Program-made: the position numbers and the translations under genes
The notes under the pieces: generated by a model
What the model was told of the DNA's origin: nothing
Database searches by the model: none
What the model saw: only the letters and a program-made list of their open reading frames with translations
Source of the DNA: Paenibacillus aceris
Lineage (GTDB): Bacteria; Bacillota; Bacilli; Paenibacillales; NBRC-103111
Length of the DNA: 64,000 bases
Assembly: GCF_017874035.1 (NCBI RefSeq)
Contig: NZ_JAGGKV010000007.1
Location: forward strand, 1 to 64,000
Reading direction: 5' to 3'
Part shown: positions 1-11,243 of the stretch, piece by piece
Numbering within the stretch: position 1 is the stretch's first letter
How the letters are laid out: the number at the start of each line of letters is the position of its first letter

Positions 1-22
1 CCAGGATCAAACTCTCCATAAT
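1..22 (-). rRNA. rrs: 16S rRNA, 5' end only (gene runs off the left edge)
   Basis: Read on the minus strand, the last bases before the edge are TATGGAGAGTTTGATCCTGG, the universal start of bacterial 16S rRNA. Only about 22 bases of the gene are in the window. The exact mature 5' end is inferred from the Bacillus 16S gene. The position just beyond the gyrB-gyrA side of the origin matches the rRNA operon nearest oriC in Bacillus and Paenibacillus. Confidence 0.93.
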
Positions 23-110
23 AGAAAAGCTTAATTGTACTCATTGACTTGCTAGCGAGATTATACAATCTCATTTATAGTCGATTGCTCGACTGCGCTT
101 TACTCACTCG

Positions 111-131
111 TTGTTCAGTTTTCAAAGATCA
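111..131 (-). promoter_or_regulatory. rRNA leader boxA-like antitermination/processing element
   Basis: The minus strand reads TGATCTTTGAAAACTGAACA. This is nearly the conserved leader found just before 16S in Bacillus rRNA operons, where boxA binds NusB/NusE for rRNA antitermination. It lies about 90 bases before the 16S start. The function is inferred from that similarity. Confidence 0.8.
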
Positions 132-173
132 ATTTCTTCCTTATTCATCCATCGCTTCAAAAGCGACCTGATC

Positions 174-203
174 AATATACCACATCAGCCTATTCGATTG
201 CAA
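174..203 (-). promoter_or_regulatory. rRNA operon promoter, proximal copy
   Basis: The minus strand carries TTGCAA at 198-203 and TATATT at 174-179 with an 18-base spacer. A TG one base ahead of the -10 gives an extended -10. It sits downstream of a second, similar promoter, matching the tandem promoter layout of Firmicute rRNA operons. A further TATAAT at 60-65 lacks a convincing -35. Confidence 0.65.
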
Positions 204-259
204 GAACTTTTTTTCAATTTCTTTTGTTCTTTCGTTCGACCGCCGAAGCGACAAGGAGT

Positions 260-288
260 AATATAACAAATCTAGAAACAGAATGCAA
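260..288 (-). promoter_or_regulatory. rRNA operon promoter, distal copy
   Basis: The minus strand carries TTGCAT at 283-288 and TATATT at 260-265 with a 17-base spacer. A/T-rich DNA lies upstream (289-320) and could act as an UP element. Together with the proximal copy it forms a tandem rRNA promoter pair. The rest of 1-351 holds only the leader and the terminator of the preceding gene. Confidence 0.6.
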
Positions 289-321
289 GCATTTTCTTAT
301 ATTCTTTTTCAAAATAAGAAA

Positions 322-345
322 ACCCCCTTATTCAGAGGGGGTCAT
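322..345 (-). terminator. Rho-independent terminator after the HD-GYP gene
   Basis: An inverted repeat ACCCCC/GGGGGT at 322-342 is followed on the minus strand by a T-rich run. It lies directly behind the stop codon at 352 and separates this transcript from the rRNA operon. Confidence 0.8.
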
Positions 346-351
346 AGCATT

Positions 352-1416
352 TTATATATGTCCGATAACTTCTTGAATAAACAAGCTTCTATCGACAATT
401 AAATTAACGATCGTTCCATTAACGTTCACCCAGGGCCTTGTCGGATGTGAGCGGTCCGAGAATACAATCTCTCCGATACGATTATCGCTGAGTTTAACGA
501 GTGTTCCATTGCTGATTTGCGTAGACTTGTTTATAAAGACCTGAACCAAGGTGGGATCTACTTTACCGAAGGACTCCGTGAAAAGCTGCTCCAGTACGAT
601 ATAGGGAGACAATGCTGTTTTGTGGAAGCGTTCGTTCGTCATCGCAGTATAGATGTCCGCGATCGCTACTATTTTGGCATACATATGGATCTTGTCGCTT
701 TTGACTCCTAATGGATAACCTGAACCATCTTCACGTTCGTGATGCTGAACGGCAGTTAATTTCACACCTTCATTGATCCCTGAAATATTTTTCAGAATCT
801 GATAACCAATTAGCGTGTGTTGCTTGATCTCCTCCATCTCGAACTCCATCAAGCGGCCCTTTTTCTCCAGAATAGATGAATCCACCTTGGAAATGCCGAT
901 GTCATGTAAGAGGCCGGCTAGTGCGATTTGCATTAAATCTTTTTGAGGAAGCCCATGCCATCTGGCTAATGAATAGGAGGTCAAGCTAACCATAATGCTC
1001 TTGTGATAAATGTAATCTTGGAGGTTGCGGTTTTTGGGAGTGAAAGTGAGTACTTTGTATGTGTCGATATGCTGAATTAGTGCTTCAAGTCCGTTACGAA
1101 TATCTAGGATCGGTAATGGTTGTCCACCATTGGCAAGTAAGAAAACGCGTTTTAGAAGCTTTAACATATTCTGATACTCTACGTAAAAAGGAGGAACTGA
1201 ATGAATCTCTCTCGCCTTCGTTTCCTCCATCGCTTCCGGCTCGATGCCGTTCTTCGAATCAATAAAAACAGAAGGAATGAGAAATGCTTTGAGAACCTCA
1301 ATATCTCTATCATTGATGACTTTACCTTTATTAAAAAGGACATTCCCCAATTTCGTTACTACATTATCGCCTAGTTTTTCACCATGTTTTAATTGAGAAA
1401 CGGCAACTGTCGGCAC
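352..1416 (-). CDS. HD-GYP domain protein (probable cyclic-di-GMP phosphodiesterase)
   Basis: This 354-residue protein carries an HD-GYP domain at about residues 135-300. Metal-binding motifs are visible: HD at 171-172, HHE at 225-227 and the signature DGSGYP at 230-235. The HD-GYP family hydrolyses cyclic di-GMP, and these residues suggest an active enzyme. The N-terminal 120 residues show no recognised sensor domain and no membrane segment. A short region of about 45 residues after the HD-GYP domain ends the protein. The start codon is GTG, with AAGGTG about ten bases upstream. The gene lies downstream of gyrA in the same direction, but a strong hairpin between them suggests its own transcription. 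The substrate is inferred from the family, not shown. Confidence 0.85.
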   Translation of the reverse strand: MPTVAVSQLKHGEKLGDNVVTKLGNVLFNKGKVINDRDIEVLKAFLIPSVFIDSKNGIEPEAMEETKAREIHSVPPFYVEYQNMLKLLKRVFLLANGGQPLPILDIRNGLEALIQHIDTYKVLTFTPKNRNLQDYIYHKSIMVSLTSYSLARWHGLPQKDLMQIALAGLLHDIGISKVDSSILEKKGRLMEFEMEEIKQHTLIGYQILKNISGINEGVKLTAVQHHEREDGSGYPLGVKSDKIHMYAKIVAIADIYTAMTNERFHKTALSPYIVLEQLFTESFGKVDPTLVQVFINKSTQISNGTLVKLSDNRIGEIVFSDRSHPTRPWVNVNGTIVNLIVDRSLFIQEVIGHI

Positions 1417-1465
1417 TATCGCTCACTCACCTTACTTTGTCTTATACATCCTATTGTAAATTAAA

Positions 1466-1491
1466 AGGGATGGGTTTGTAAGCCCATCCCT
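1466..1491 (-). terminator. Rho-independent terminator after gyrA
   Basis: A nine-pair perfect stem AGGGATGGG/CCCATCCCT is followed on the minus strand by TTTTAATTT. It lies just after the gyrA stop codon at 1500. Confidence 0.85.
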
Positions 1492-1499
1492 GCAATTTA

Positions 1500-3992
1500 T
1501 TATTCTGTATCCGTTGATTCAGACTCAGTTTCTTCCCAATCGCCGTCTTCCTCATTCTCGGATTGTTCTTCGCTCTTCTGTACCCGAGCCAAGGTTCCAA
1601 CTTCATCGTCTTCACGAATATTGATGAGGCGTACACCTTGCGTATTACGGCCCATCACTGAAATACCGTCCATACTTGTCCGGATGACAGTACCGGAAGC
1701 CGTAATAATCATGAGATCCTCGTCTTCCTGTACAACTTTGAGACCAACAACAGGACCGTTTTTATCCGTGACGTTCAAGGTTTTAATCCCTTTACCACCA
1801 CGTGATTGGATACGGTACTCGGAAACAGGTGTTCTTTTACCGAAGCCTTTGGACGTTACTATCAATACACTATTATCCTCGTGTACAACGTCCATATCAA
1901 TTACAGCATCATCCTCATCGAGTTGGATACCTTTTACCCCAGTAGCCGATCTACCCATCGAACGCACATCTTGTTCCGGGAAATGAATCGACATGCCGAG
2001 TTTGGTCCCCATAATGATACCTTGATTGCCGTCTGTTAATTTTACGCCAATGAGATCATCGTCATCACGTAAATTGATAGCGATTAGACCGCCTTTACGA
2101 ATATTCGAGTAATCGTCAATTGGTGTTTTCTTCACAACACCCTGCTTCGTTGCGAAGAACAAATACTGATCCGTTTCGAAGCTTTCAACCGGGATCACCG
2201 CATTGATCGTTTCACCTTGCTCGATCTGAATCAAGTTAATGATCGGAGTTCCACGGGCCGTCCGGCTCAAATCTGGAATCTCATAAGCTTTCAACCGGTA
2301 CACTTTCCCCTTATTCGTAAAGAACATGAGGTAATGGTGTGTATTGGTTACGAACAAATGTTCCACAAAATCGTCGTCTTTGGTTCCCATACCGACAATA
2401 CCGCGTCCTCCACGCTTCTGGTTCTTATACGTGGTGACAGGAAGACGTTTAATATAGCCAGTATGCGTAATCGTAATTACGACATCTTCACGTGGGATGA
2501 GGTCTTCATCTTCGATGCTTTCCTCGCCAATCGTAATTTCAGAGCGGCGATCGTCGCCGAATTTCTCTTTAATTTCATTGAGTTCTTCGCTAATGATTGC
2601 TAGAATCAGCTGCTCATCGGCGAGAATCGCTTTAAGTTCAGCGATTTTCTTCATGAGCTCTGCGTATTCAGCTTCAATCTTCTCGCGCTCTAATCCGGTT
2701 AAGCGCTGTAGGCGCATATCCAGAATCGCTTGAGCCTGATCGTAGCTTAAATTAAACGTGTTCATGAGGACATCTCTAGCTTCTTCCGTTGTCCGGGAAG
2801 CACGGATCAAAGCAATAACTTGATCCAGATGGTCCAGTGCGATCCGCAAGCCTTCCAAAATGTGAGCGCGCGCTTCTGCTTTGCGCAAATCATATTCCGT
2901 TCTGCGGCGGATAACTTCCTGTTGGTGCTTAAGGTAGTATTGCAGCATCTCACGAAGATTCAATACTCTTGGTTGGCCGTTAACGAGCGCAAGCATAATA
3001 ATACCGAAATTAGACTGCATAGCCGTCTGCTTAAACAAGTTATTCAGAACGACATTCGGATTGACGTCACGTCGCAGTTCAATGACGACACGCATCCCGT
3101 TGCGGTCGGACTCGTCCCGGAGATCCGTGATGCCATCGATCTTTTTCTCGCGAACGAGCTCTGCAATTTTCTCAACCAATCTTGCTTTATTCACTTGATA
3201 AGGCAGTTCATTAACAATGATTCTAGCCTTGTTGTTGTTTTCTTCAATGACGGTTCTTGCCCGCATTGTGACAGAGCCTCTACCCGTGGAATAGGCTTGT
3301 CTAATTCCCTCGCGACCTAGAATAAATCCGGCTGTCGGGAAATCCGGTCCTTTGATAGCCTGCATTAAATCCATAGGGGTAACATCAGGATTTTCAATCA
3401 GCATTTGGATGCCGTCAATGACTTCTCGAAGGTTATGAGGAGGAATGTTCGTTGCCATCCCTACCGCAATACCTGAGCTCCCGTTCACGAGCAAATTCGG
3501 AAAACGCGATGGAAGAACAACAGGTTCTTGTTCTTCACCATCGTAGTTTGGCGCATAATCAATCGTTTCTTTATTGATATCGCGAAGAAGTTCCATCGCA
3601 ATTTTGGACAAACGAGCTTCCGTATAACGCATGGCTGCTGCCATATCGCCGTCGATCGACCCAAAGTTACCGTGCCCATCAACAAGCATGTAACGAAGGG
3701 AGAAGTCTTGCGCCATACGAACCATCGTTTCATAAACGGCTGAATCTCCATGAGGGTGATACTTACCGATAACTTCGCCGACGATTCTCGCGGATTTCTT
3801 ATATGGTTTATCTGGAGACATGCCTAGTTCAGACATCGCAAAGAGGATACGACGATGAACCGGCTTCAGACCGTCTCTTACATCTGGGAGTGCACGACTG
3901 ACAATGATACTCATCGCATAGTCTAAGAAGGATGTACGCATTTCGGTAGAAATGTCAATTTCTTTGACTTGCGAACGTAATTCTTCGCTCAT
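1500..3992 (-). CDS. gyrA: DNA gyrase subunit A
   Basis: GyrA forms the A2B2 gyrase with GyrB and carries the DNA breakage-reunion activity that introduces negative supercoils. The 830-residue length is normal. The active-site tyrosine is Tyr123 in the motif AAMRYTE. The quinolone-resistance region reads [10 protein letters not shown] with Ser84 and Glu88, the susceptible form at both usual mutation sites. The C-terminal domain contains the GyrA box QKRGGRG needed for DNA wrapping, followed by six-bladed-propeller sequence and a very acidic Glu/Asp/Ser tail. The ATG start is preceded by AGGAGG. The gene follows gyrB with a 46-base gap and is probably cotranscribed with it. Confidence 0.99.
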   Translation of the reverse strand: MSEELRSQVKEIDISTEMRTSFLDYAMSIIVSRALPDVRDGLKPVHRRILFAMSELGMSPDKPYKKSARIVGEVIGKYHPHGDSAVYETMVRMAQDFSLRYMLVDGHGNFGSIDGDMAAAMRYTEARLSKIAMELLRDINKETIDYAPNYDGEEQEPVVLPSRFPNLLVNGSSGIAVGMATNIPPHNLREVIDGIQMLIENPDVTPMDLMQAIKGPDFPTAGFILGREGIRQAYSTGRGSVTMRARTVIEENNNKARIIVNELPYQVNKARLVEKIAELVREKKIDGITDLRDESDRNGMRVVIELRRDVNPNVVLNNLFKQTAMQSNFGIIMLALVNGQPRVLNLREMLQYYLKHQQEVIRRRTEYDLRKAEARAHILEGLRIALDHLDQVIALIRASRTTEEARDVLMNTFNLSYDQAQAILDMRLQRLTGLEREKIEAEYAELMKKIAELKAILADEQLILAIISEELNEIKEKFGDDRRSEITIGEESIEDEDLIPREDVVITITHTGYIKRLPVTTYKNQKRGGRGIVGMGTKDDDFVEHLFVTNTHHYLMFFTNKGKVYRLKAYEIPDLSRTARGTPIINLIQIEQGETINAVIPVESFETDQYLFFATKQGVVKKTPIDDYSNIRKGGLIAINLRDDDDLIGVKLTDGNQGIIMGTKLGMSIHFPEQDVRSMGRSATGVKGIQLDEDDAVIDMDVVHEDNSVLIVTSKGFGKRTPVSEYRIQSRGGKGIKTLNVTDKNGPVVGLKVVQEDEDLMIITASGTVIRTSMDGISVMGRNTQGVRLINIREDDEVGTLARVQKSEEQSENEEDGDWEETESESTDTE

Positions 3993-4038
3993 GAATGTTC
4001 CTCCTGAAAGCTTACATCGTTAACAACGTCTAAGACGT

Positions 4039-5994
<1,956 letters not shown>

Positions 5995-6023
5995 TTATAC
6001 TCTCTTATGTGAACAACAAAAGG

Positions 6024-6272
6024 TTAGTTCGTTAACAAAAGATGCGCTCTTTTCTTGAGCGTGGTAGAGGAGATCGGGGAATAATACACCTTACTCTTCG
6101 TAACAACGAGTGATTTGCATTCTTCCTCACCGATTTTTTCTGTTTTTTTATCCTTAACAGCTTGTTGAATGAATTGTTTCGATATCTTAGAAGATTTCTC
6201 TATCGAGATATCGAATATAGCAATCAGTTCGGAAGCTCTAATAATTTTTTCTCCACCCAAATGAATAAACAT
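6024..6272 (-). CDS. remB: Extracellular matrix regulator RemB (YaaB, DUF370 family)
   Basis: This 82-residue protein begins MFIHLGGEKIIRASELIAIFD, typical of the RemA/RemB (DUF370) family. In Bacillus subtilis, remB (yaaB) has the same position between recF and gyrB and influences biofilm matrix expression. The start follows the recF stop by only five bases, so translation is probably coupled. The charged C-terminal half (KDKKTEKIGEEE) is less conserved in the family. The assignment rests on N-terminal similarity plus the conserved location. Its role in matrix control is carried over from B. subtilis. Confidence 0.9.
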   Translation of the reverse strand: MFIHLGGEKIIRASELIAIFDISIEKSSKISKQFIQQAVKDKKTEKIGEEECKSLVVTKSKVYYSPISSTTLKKRAHLLLTN

Positions 6273-6277
6273 GCTCC

Positions 6278-7396
6278 TCAGCTCCTGCCACTTACATTTC
6301 CTTTCAAAACATGAAACACGGAAGCATGGTTCAGCTGGTCCAAATGGACACTCTCTAGACCCGTCGTGGTAATAAACGTTTGGACTTTTTCTTGGAACGT
6401 GCGGATCAACTGCGTCTGCCTATATTCATCAAGCTCTGAAAGCACATCATCAAGCAATAAAAGAGGATATTCGCCAACTTCCTCATGGATGAGTTCAATC
6501 TCTGCCAGCTTAAGGGAGAGTGCAGTTGTTCGCTGCTGCCCCTGAGAGCCGTAGGTTTGGACTTCTTTGTCGTTGATGTAAAAAAGAAGATCGTCGCGAT
6601 GAGGGCCCACGAGTGTAACGCCTCTTCGGAATTCCTGATCTCTGACCAATGATAACTTTATCATAAATTGGTTTAATAAAACAGATTCATCTTCAAACGG
6701 GCCAATGTCAAAAGAAGGGGAATAGCGGATCAGCAGCTCTTCACTGTCATTCGTAATCCCTCGATGAATCGTTTCCGCCCATTGTTGCAGCTTCTTAATA
6801 AAGTTTTGACGCTTTTTCATAATTTTAACACCATACAGTGCTAATTGTTCGTTCCAAATGTCCAACATGGCGTCTGGCGAGCCTTTTCCAGCAAAATTTT
6901 GCTTTAAATAATTGTTACGCTGCAGCAAAATTTTCTGATATTGCGACAGATCATAGAGATAGGATGGCTGCACTTGGCCAATTTCCATATCCAGAAACCG
7001 GCGTCTTACACCAGGCGTTCCTTTGACAATTTCCAAATCTTCCGGCGCAAACATCACGACATTGAGCGCACCGATAAAATTACTGAGTTTCTTTTGCTCG
7101 AGACCGTTTATCTTCGCTTTCTTACCTTTGGACGAGATAGTGAGATCGAGCTGGCAAGTTCCGTACCGCTTTTGAATTTGAGCGTGCAGCTGTGTTTGGT
7201 CACCGTTCCAGCCAATCAGTTCTTTATCTTGATGGGTACGGTGAGATTTGGTCATAGCCATGACATAAATGGATTCCAGTAAATTCGTTTTTCCCTGTGC
7301 GTTAGGCCCTACAAATATATTTACATTGCTATCCGTAGTCAACTCGATCTGATCGTAATTCCGGTAAGACTTAAGCGCGAGTCTGTTCAAAAACAT
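6278..7396 (-). CDS. recF: DNA replication and repair protein RecF
   Basis: RecF is an SMC-like ATPase that, with RecO and RecR, loads RecA on gapped single-stranded DNA. The 372-residue protein has the Walker A motif GPNAQGKTN at residues 30-38, the signature GSQGQQRTTALSLKLAE, and the Walker B/D-loop LLLLDDVLSELD near the C terminus. Length and gene order (yaaA-recF-remB-gyrB) are those of Bacillus and Paenibacillus. The ATG start is 28 bases downstream of yaaA, consistent with one dnaN-yaaA-recF-remB-gyrB-gyrA transcription unit. Confidence 0.98.
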   Translation of the reverse strand: MFLNRLALKSYRNYDQIELTTDSNVNIFVGPNAQGKTNLLESIYVMAMTKSHRTHQDKELIGWNGDQTQLHAQIQKRYGTCQLDLTISSKGKKAKINGLEQKKLSNFIGALNVVMFAPEDLEIVKGTPGVRRRFLDMEIGQVQPSYLYDLSQYQKILLQRNNYLKQNFAGKGSPDAMLDIWNEQLALYGVKIMKKRQNFIKKLQQWAETIHRGITNDSEELLIRYSPSFDIGPFEDESVLLNQFMIKLSLVRDQEFRRGVTLVGPHRDDLLFYINDKEVQTYGSQGQQRTTALSLKLAEIELIHEEVGEYPLLLLDDVLSELDEYRQTQLIRTFQEKVQTFITTTGLESVHLDQLNHASVFHVLKGNVSGRS

Positions 7397-7424
7397 GTTT
7401 ACTCATCCCCCCGGCTTGGCCCAA

Positions 7425-7640
7425 TCAGGAGCTAACGACTTCGAATTGTCCGAAACCCTCCACGGTAACGATATCCTTCGGAACGAGTTTCCGTCCTCTG
7501 CGATTTTCTGCTTGCCCGTTCACTTCAATTTTTGTATCCACAACGAAAAATTTCGCTTGTCCACCTGTGGATATGCAGTCCGATAATTTTAGAAACTGTC
7601 CGAGTGTGATGTAGTCCGTGTTAATTGCTATTTGCTTCAT
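7425..7640 (-). CDS. yaaA: S4 domain RNA-binding protein YaaA (RlbA)
   Basis: The 71-residue protein is almost entirely an S4-type RNA-binding domain: ITLGQFLKLSDCISTGGQAK and then a beta strand ending NGQAENRRGRKL. It is the small S4 paralog always found between dnaN and recF in Bacilli, called YaaA or RlbA. Its RNA target is not known from sequence. It starts 12 bases after dnaN and precedes recF, so it is probably cotranscribed with both. Confidence 0.95.
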   Translation of the reverse strand: MKQIAINTDYITLGQFLKLSDCISTGGQAKFFVVDTKIEVNGQAENRRGRKLVPKDIVTVEGFGQFEVVSS

Positions 7641-7651
7641 TGGTGCACCCC

Positions 7652-8794
7652 TTAATTCGTTGTTCGATATGGCAAGATCAGCTGTAAAATGTTTGTCGAA
7701 TCTTGCGGTTTCATGATGATAGGCTGCATAGCTCCAGTAAATCCAATATGAATAAACTCAGAGTCGAGAACTTTAAGCGCATCAAGCATATATTTGGAGT
7801 TAAAAGAGATTTTTAATAAATCACCGGCAATATGCTGCAGGTTAATTTGTTCGGTTACTTTGCCTAGCTCGGAGGAGCTGGATGAAATTTCGATCGTTTG
7901 GTCTTCCAGCATCATCATTTTTACAATATTCGTCTTATCTTCTTTGGACAAGAGGTAAGCGCGATCGATGGCTTCAGCCAATTCTTTTGTCGGAACGACC
8001 ATTTCGGTTTGAAAAGACTGTGGAATAAGCTTCGATGTGTCGGGATACGTACCGTCCAAGATGCGTGAATAAAATAAAATGGAATGAATTTTGAATAAAA
8101 CTTGATTGTCCGAAATAACTATATCAATAAGCGAATTTTGATCTGGCAAAATTTTGCTTAATTCATTCAATGTTCGGCCGGAGATAACAATGTTCGGCAA
8201 ATTATGCGCGTTATCGTTATCAACGGTCACTTCTCTGGAGGCTAGGCGATGACGGTCACAAGCAATGAATTTCAGTTTATCACCGGTGATATTCCAAAGT
8301 ACTCCTGTAAGAATCGGCGTTGATTCATTCGTAGATACCGCATAGGAGGTTTGCTTAATCATCGTTTTGAGCAAATCGCTAGGAAGACGAAGCATTTTGC
8401 TTTCTTCGATTTCTGGCAGCAGCGGATATTCATCTGGATCGAGTCCCATAATTTGAATTTCGGAAGAACCAGAACGAATAATGGTTTGAAAATTATTACC
8501 TACTTCAATTTCGATTAGTTGAGCAGGGAGCTTACGGATAATTTCAACGAAAAATTTGGCTGGAAGCACAACGCTCCCGGCTTGATATAACTGAATAATT
8601 TTGTTTGTACCATTTTCGCTTGGCGTAAAGCTTTGAATCGAAATATCTGTATCGCTTGCCGTAAGGGTTACACCGCTTAACGTTGCATCTATTTTGATCC
8701 CTGTAAGAATGGGGATTGTTGTACGAGACGAAATGGCTTTGGAAACGTGACCAATGGATTCTATTAAATGGTCTTTAAGGATTGTTAATTTCAT
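7652..8794 (-). CDS. dnaN: DNA polymerase III beta sliding clamp
   Basis: The 380-residue protein has the three-fold repeated clamp architecture of DnaN, with the N terminus MKLTILKDHLIESIGHVSKA and the conserved C-terminal ending MKPQDSTNILQLILPYRTTN. The clamp dimer encircles DNA and tethers the replicative polymerase and other factors. It lies downstream of dnaA, separated by the oriC unwinding region (8795-8972). The standard length and position make the call secure. Confidence 0.99.
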   Translation of the reverse strand: MKLTILKDHLIESIGHVSKAISSRTTIPILTGIKIDATLSGVTLTASDTDISIQSFTPSENGTNKIIQLYQAGSVVLPAKFFVEIIRKLPAQLIEIEVGNNFQTIIRSGSSEIQIMGLDPDEYPLLPEIEESKMLRLPSDLLKTMIKQTSYAVSTNESTPILTGVLWNITGDKLKFIACDRHRLASREVTVDNDNAHNLPNIVISGRTLNELSKILPDQNSLIDIVISDNQVLFKIHSILFYSRILDGTYPDTSKLIPQSFQTEMVVPTKELAEAIDRAYLLSKEDKTNIVKMMMLEDQTIEISSSSSELGKVTEQINLQHIAGDLLKISFNSKYMLDALKVLDSEFIHIGFTGAMQPIIMKPQDSTNILQLILPYRTTN

Positions 8795-8830
8795 GACTTC
8801 ACTCCTGCAGTTCTTTTTTGGGGTGCGTTA

Positions 8831-8950
8831 GCATATCTATTTATAATAACATTCTTTATTAGTAATAGCAGTAGGGGCTCTGGATATGTGGATATGTGGA
8901 TTAACCATATATAAGGCAAGCCTATCCACATGTGCATAGATTGTGTATAG
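8831..8950. other. oriC: oriC unwinding region between dnaA and dnaN
   Basis: From the dnaN side toward dnaA there is an AT-rich stretch (8831-8860). It is followed by five DnaA-trios read as TAG-TAA-TAG-CAG-TAG (8860-8874) and a GC-rich step GGGGCTCTGG (8874-8883). Then come tandem DnaA boxes TGTGGATAT (8887-8895) and TGTGGATTA (8895-8903). Further boxes are CTATCCACA (8922-8930), TGTGCATAG (8931-8939) and TGTGTATAG (8942-8950). The order and polarity match the basal unwinding system described for Bacillus subtilis, in which DnaA loads from boxes onto trios and opens the DNA. Function is inferred from that arrangement. Confidence 0.9.
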
Positions 8951-8972
8951 GCTCACCCGGAATCAAATGTTA

Positions 8973-10337
8973 TCAAGAGGGGTTTTTGATGCGCTCCGTA
9001 AGATTATGAACGATCTTGTAGAGCTCTTGGTCCGCTTGCAACATTTGCGATATTTTTTCATGGGCATGGATAACCGTTGTATGATCACGGCCTCCAAAAT
9101 TATCTCCGATTTTCGGCAAAGAGAAGTCCGTTAGCTCACGTGCCAGGTACATAGCGACCTGTCTAGGGAAAGCTACAGCTTTTGTACGTTTACGCGCTTT
9201 GAAATCCTCTAGCTTCAATCCATAGAATTCACCAACACGCTGCTGAATATCCTGTATGGTAATGACCTTTGGCCGATTTGACGGAATAATATCCTTCAAG
9301 GCTTCGGCAGTCAGATGCACGCTGATATCCTGATTAATAAGAGAGGAGTACGCGACTACGCGTATAAGCGCACCCTCAAGCTCACGAATGTTCGTATCAA
9401 TTTGGTTTGCGATGTAGATCATGGCTTCATTCGGAATTTCGAGATTTTCCGCTTTTGCTTTTTTGCGCAGAATGGCAATTCGCGTCTCTAGATCAGGAGG
9501 CTGAATGTCGGTAATCAAACCCCACTCAAATCTAGAGCGCAAGCGGTCTTCCAGGGTCGGAATCTCTTTGGGAGGCCGGTCACTGGAGATAATAATCTGC
9601 TTACCTTCCTCATGAAGTGCGTTAAATGTATGGAAAAACTCCTCCTGCGTACCTTCTTTACCCGCGAGGAATTGAATATCGTCAATGAGTAGCACATCGA
9701 TGGTTCTATATTTATTTCGAAATCCTTCGCCGCGGTTATCACGGACGGCATTGATGAATTCATTCGTAAATTTCTCTGACGAAATATATAAAACTCGAGC
9801 TCCAGGGTTATGTTCCAGGACATAATGGCCGATGGCGTGCATCAAGTGGGTCTTTCCTAAGCCTACGCCTCCATATAAAAAGAGCGGATTGTAAGCTTTC
9901 GCCGGCGCTTCGGCTACAGCTAATGAAGCTGCGTGTGCGAACCGATTGCCCGATCCAATAACGAACGTGTCGAAGGTATATCTTGAATTCATCATATTCG
10001 TGAAGTTTTCTTCACCAGCTACAATCGCAGGACCCTTGGGCGGTATAACAGCTGGCTGCGCCGCGGCAGATTGAGCTTTCTGCTCATCGGTTTCAATGAC
10101 AAATTTGACTGAAACGTGTTTGCCGGTGAAATCATAAATCGTGCCCTCAATCAGCTTGGTATATCGGCTTTCCAACCATTCCTGAGCAAAATTGTTGGGC
10201 GCACAAATAACGACAGTAGAATCATTAAAAACTGTCGCTTTCGTTGATTTTAACCAAGTATCGAAGCTTGGTTTGCTGAGTTTAGTTTGGATAATCGATA
10301 ATATTTGCTGCCATAAGTCCGTAGAATGGCCTTCCAC
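8973..10337 (-). CDS. dnaA: Chromosomal replication initiator DnaA
   Basis: DnaA binds DnaA boxes, oligomerises with ATP and melts the origin. The 454-residue protein shows domain I (about 1-85), a short linker, and the AAA+ domain with Walker A GGVGLGKT at 156-163 and Walker [10 protein letters not shown]. The C-terminal DNA-binding domain carries the signature [11 protein letters not shown]. The start is a GTG preceded by AAAGGAGTG. A perfect DnaA box (10399-10407) lies in its leader or promoter, which suggests autoregulation. The gene sits between the two halves of the origin. Confidence 0.99.
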   Translation of the reverse strand: MEGHSTDLWQQILSIIQTKLSKPSFDTWLKSTKATVFNDSTVVICAPNNFAQEWLESRYTKLIEGTIYDFTGKHVSVKFVIETDEQKAQSAAAQPAVIPPKGPAIVAGEENFTNMMNSRYTFDTFVIGSGNRFAHAASLAVAEAPAKAYNPLFLYGGVGLGKTHLMHAIGHYVLEHNPGARVLYISSEKFTNEFINAVRDNRGEGFRNKYRTIDVLLIDDIQFLAGKEGTQEEFFHTFNALHEEGKQIIISSDRPPKEIPTLEDRLRSRFEWGLITDIQPPDLETRIAILRKKAKAENLEIPNEAMIYIANQIDTNIRELEGALIRVVAYSSLINQDISVHLTAEALKDIIPSNRPKVITIQDIQQRVGEFYGLKLEDFKARKRTKAVAFPRQVAMYLARELTDFSLPKIGDNFGGRDHTTVIHAHEKISQMLQADQELYKIVHNLTERIKNPS

Positions 10338-10398
10338 AGTAATTCACTCCTTTGAAATCAAACATGTGGCGTAGGGCCAGTTTTTTGAATAATCGATT

Positions 10399-10828
10399 TG
10401 TGTATAAATCATTATGGATGAAACTCTAACTGGAGCGATCCGAATGTTGCTTAGATTGAACTCAATCAGAGTATATTCTGCGCGATTTACGGCGAAATGA
10501 ACCTTCATGTCTGATGGGGTCAAAAAAGGACGGCTTTTGTCGTTTTATCCACATTATTAAGAATCGGTTAAAATGACTTATTCTTGTAGAGGGAATTTTG
10601 TTCACAATGTTATCCACAGACTGTTGATAAATCGGAGAATTGGTCGTGTATATCCACAACAGAAACATTATCATCTTATCAAAAGATAGCTTGTTAATCA
10701 ACGGATTGTTTGGTATTATCCACAATTACAACAAGTTGTGCATAGAAATTGTTCACAACACAAGATATTGTTAATATTCTGTTGATTTTCGACAAGCTTC
10801 TCTTTTTCGAGATGAAATTTTATACACA
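10399..10828. other. oriC: oriC upstream DnaA-box cluster
   Basis: The 634-base gap between dnaA and rpmH is AT-rich and holds no convincing gene. It contains perfect DnaA boxes TTATCCACA at 10545-10553, 10610-10618 and 10716-10724. Perfect TTATACACA boxes lie at 10820-10828 and, inverted, at 10399-10407. Near matches are ATATCCACA (10650-10658), TTGTTCACA (10598-10606 and 10749-10757) and inverted CTATGCACA (10737-10745). With the dnaA-dnaN region this makes a bipartite origin of the Bacillus type. The dnaA promoter must lie here but no -35/-10 pair stands out. Confidence 0.93.
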
Positions 10829-10889
10829 GGTTATTCTTTTTCGATTTTTTGTAATCCATTTGGCATTTCCTTCTGCACACTCGGGTAGG

Positions 10890-10919
10890 TTGACTTTCTT
10901 TAGTGATGTATGATTTAAT
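10890..10919 (+). promoter_or_regulatory. Probable promoter of rpmH
   Basis: TTGACT at 10890-10895 and TTTAAT at 10914-10919 are separated by 18 bases, about 50 bases before the rpmH start. It is the best sigma-A-type match between the DnaA boxes and rpmH. Confidence 0.5.
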
Positions 10920-10971
10920 GAGTAGTAGAAATTTTGTAGGATGGATATCCTCAGGTAGGGAGGTGCTATAG

Positions 10972-11106
10972 ATGGGTCCGACGTTTAACCCGAATACGAG
11001 AAAGCGTAAGAAGAATCATGGTTTCCGTAAAAGAATGAGCACGAAGAACGGCCGTAAAGTTCTACAAGCTCGTCGTCTTAAAGGAAGAAAAGTTCTTAGC
11101 GCGTAA
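10972..11106 (+). CDS. rpmH: 50S ribosomal protein L34
   Basis: The 44-residue, very basic protein contains [17 protein letters not shown] and [11 protein letters not shown], the L34 signature. L34 is a small structural protein of the large ribosomal subunit. It begins MGPTFNPN where most family members have MRPTFQPN, a minor substitution of Arg2 by Gly. The ATG is preceded by AGGGAGGTG. It lies first in the classic rpmH-rnpA-spoIIIJ-jag run to the right of oriC. Confidence 0.97.
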   Translation: MGPTFNPNTRKRKKNHGFRKRMSTKNGRKVLQARRLKGRKVLSA

Positions 11107-11137
11107 AAAGAGGCTCCGGAAGGGGCTTTTTTTTTTG
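11107..11137 (+). terminator. Terminator or attenuator after rpmH
   Basis: A short imperfect stem GGCTCC/GGGGCT is followed by ten T residues (11127-11136). It would reduce read-through from the strongly expressed rpmH into rnpA. Confidence 0.7.
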
Positions 11138-11243
11138 CATTTGGATGGACTGGTTTATATGCCGTCATTTCGGTCAAAAATAAATAAGATGTCTAGTTCT
11201 GTTCTGCTTATTTGAATGTTAACGGTCTGGAGCGTAAATTTCT

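Noticed and set aside
10462-10725. Open frame of 87 codons on the minus strand upstream of dnaA
   Set aside because: It lies entirely across the DnaA-box cluster, has atypical composition and no ribosome-binding site; it is origin DNA.
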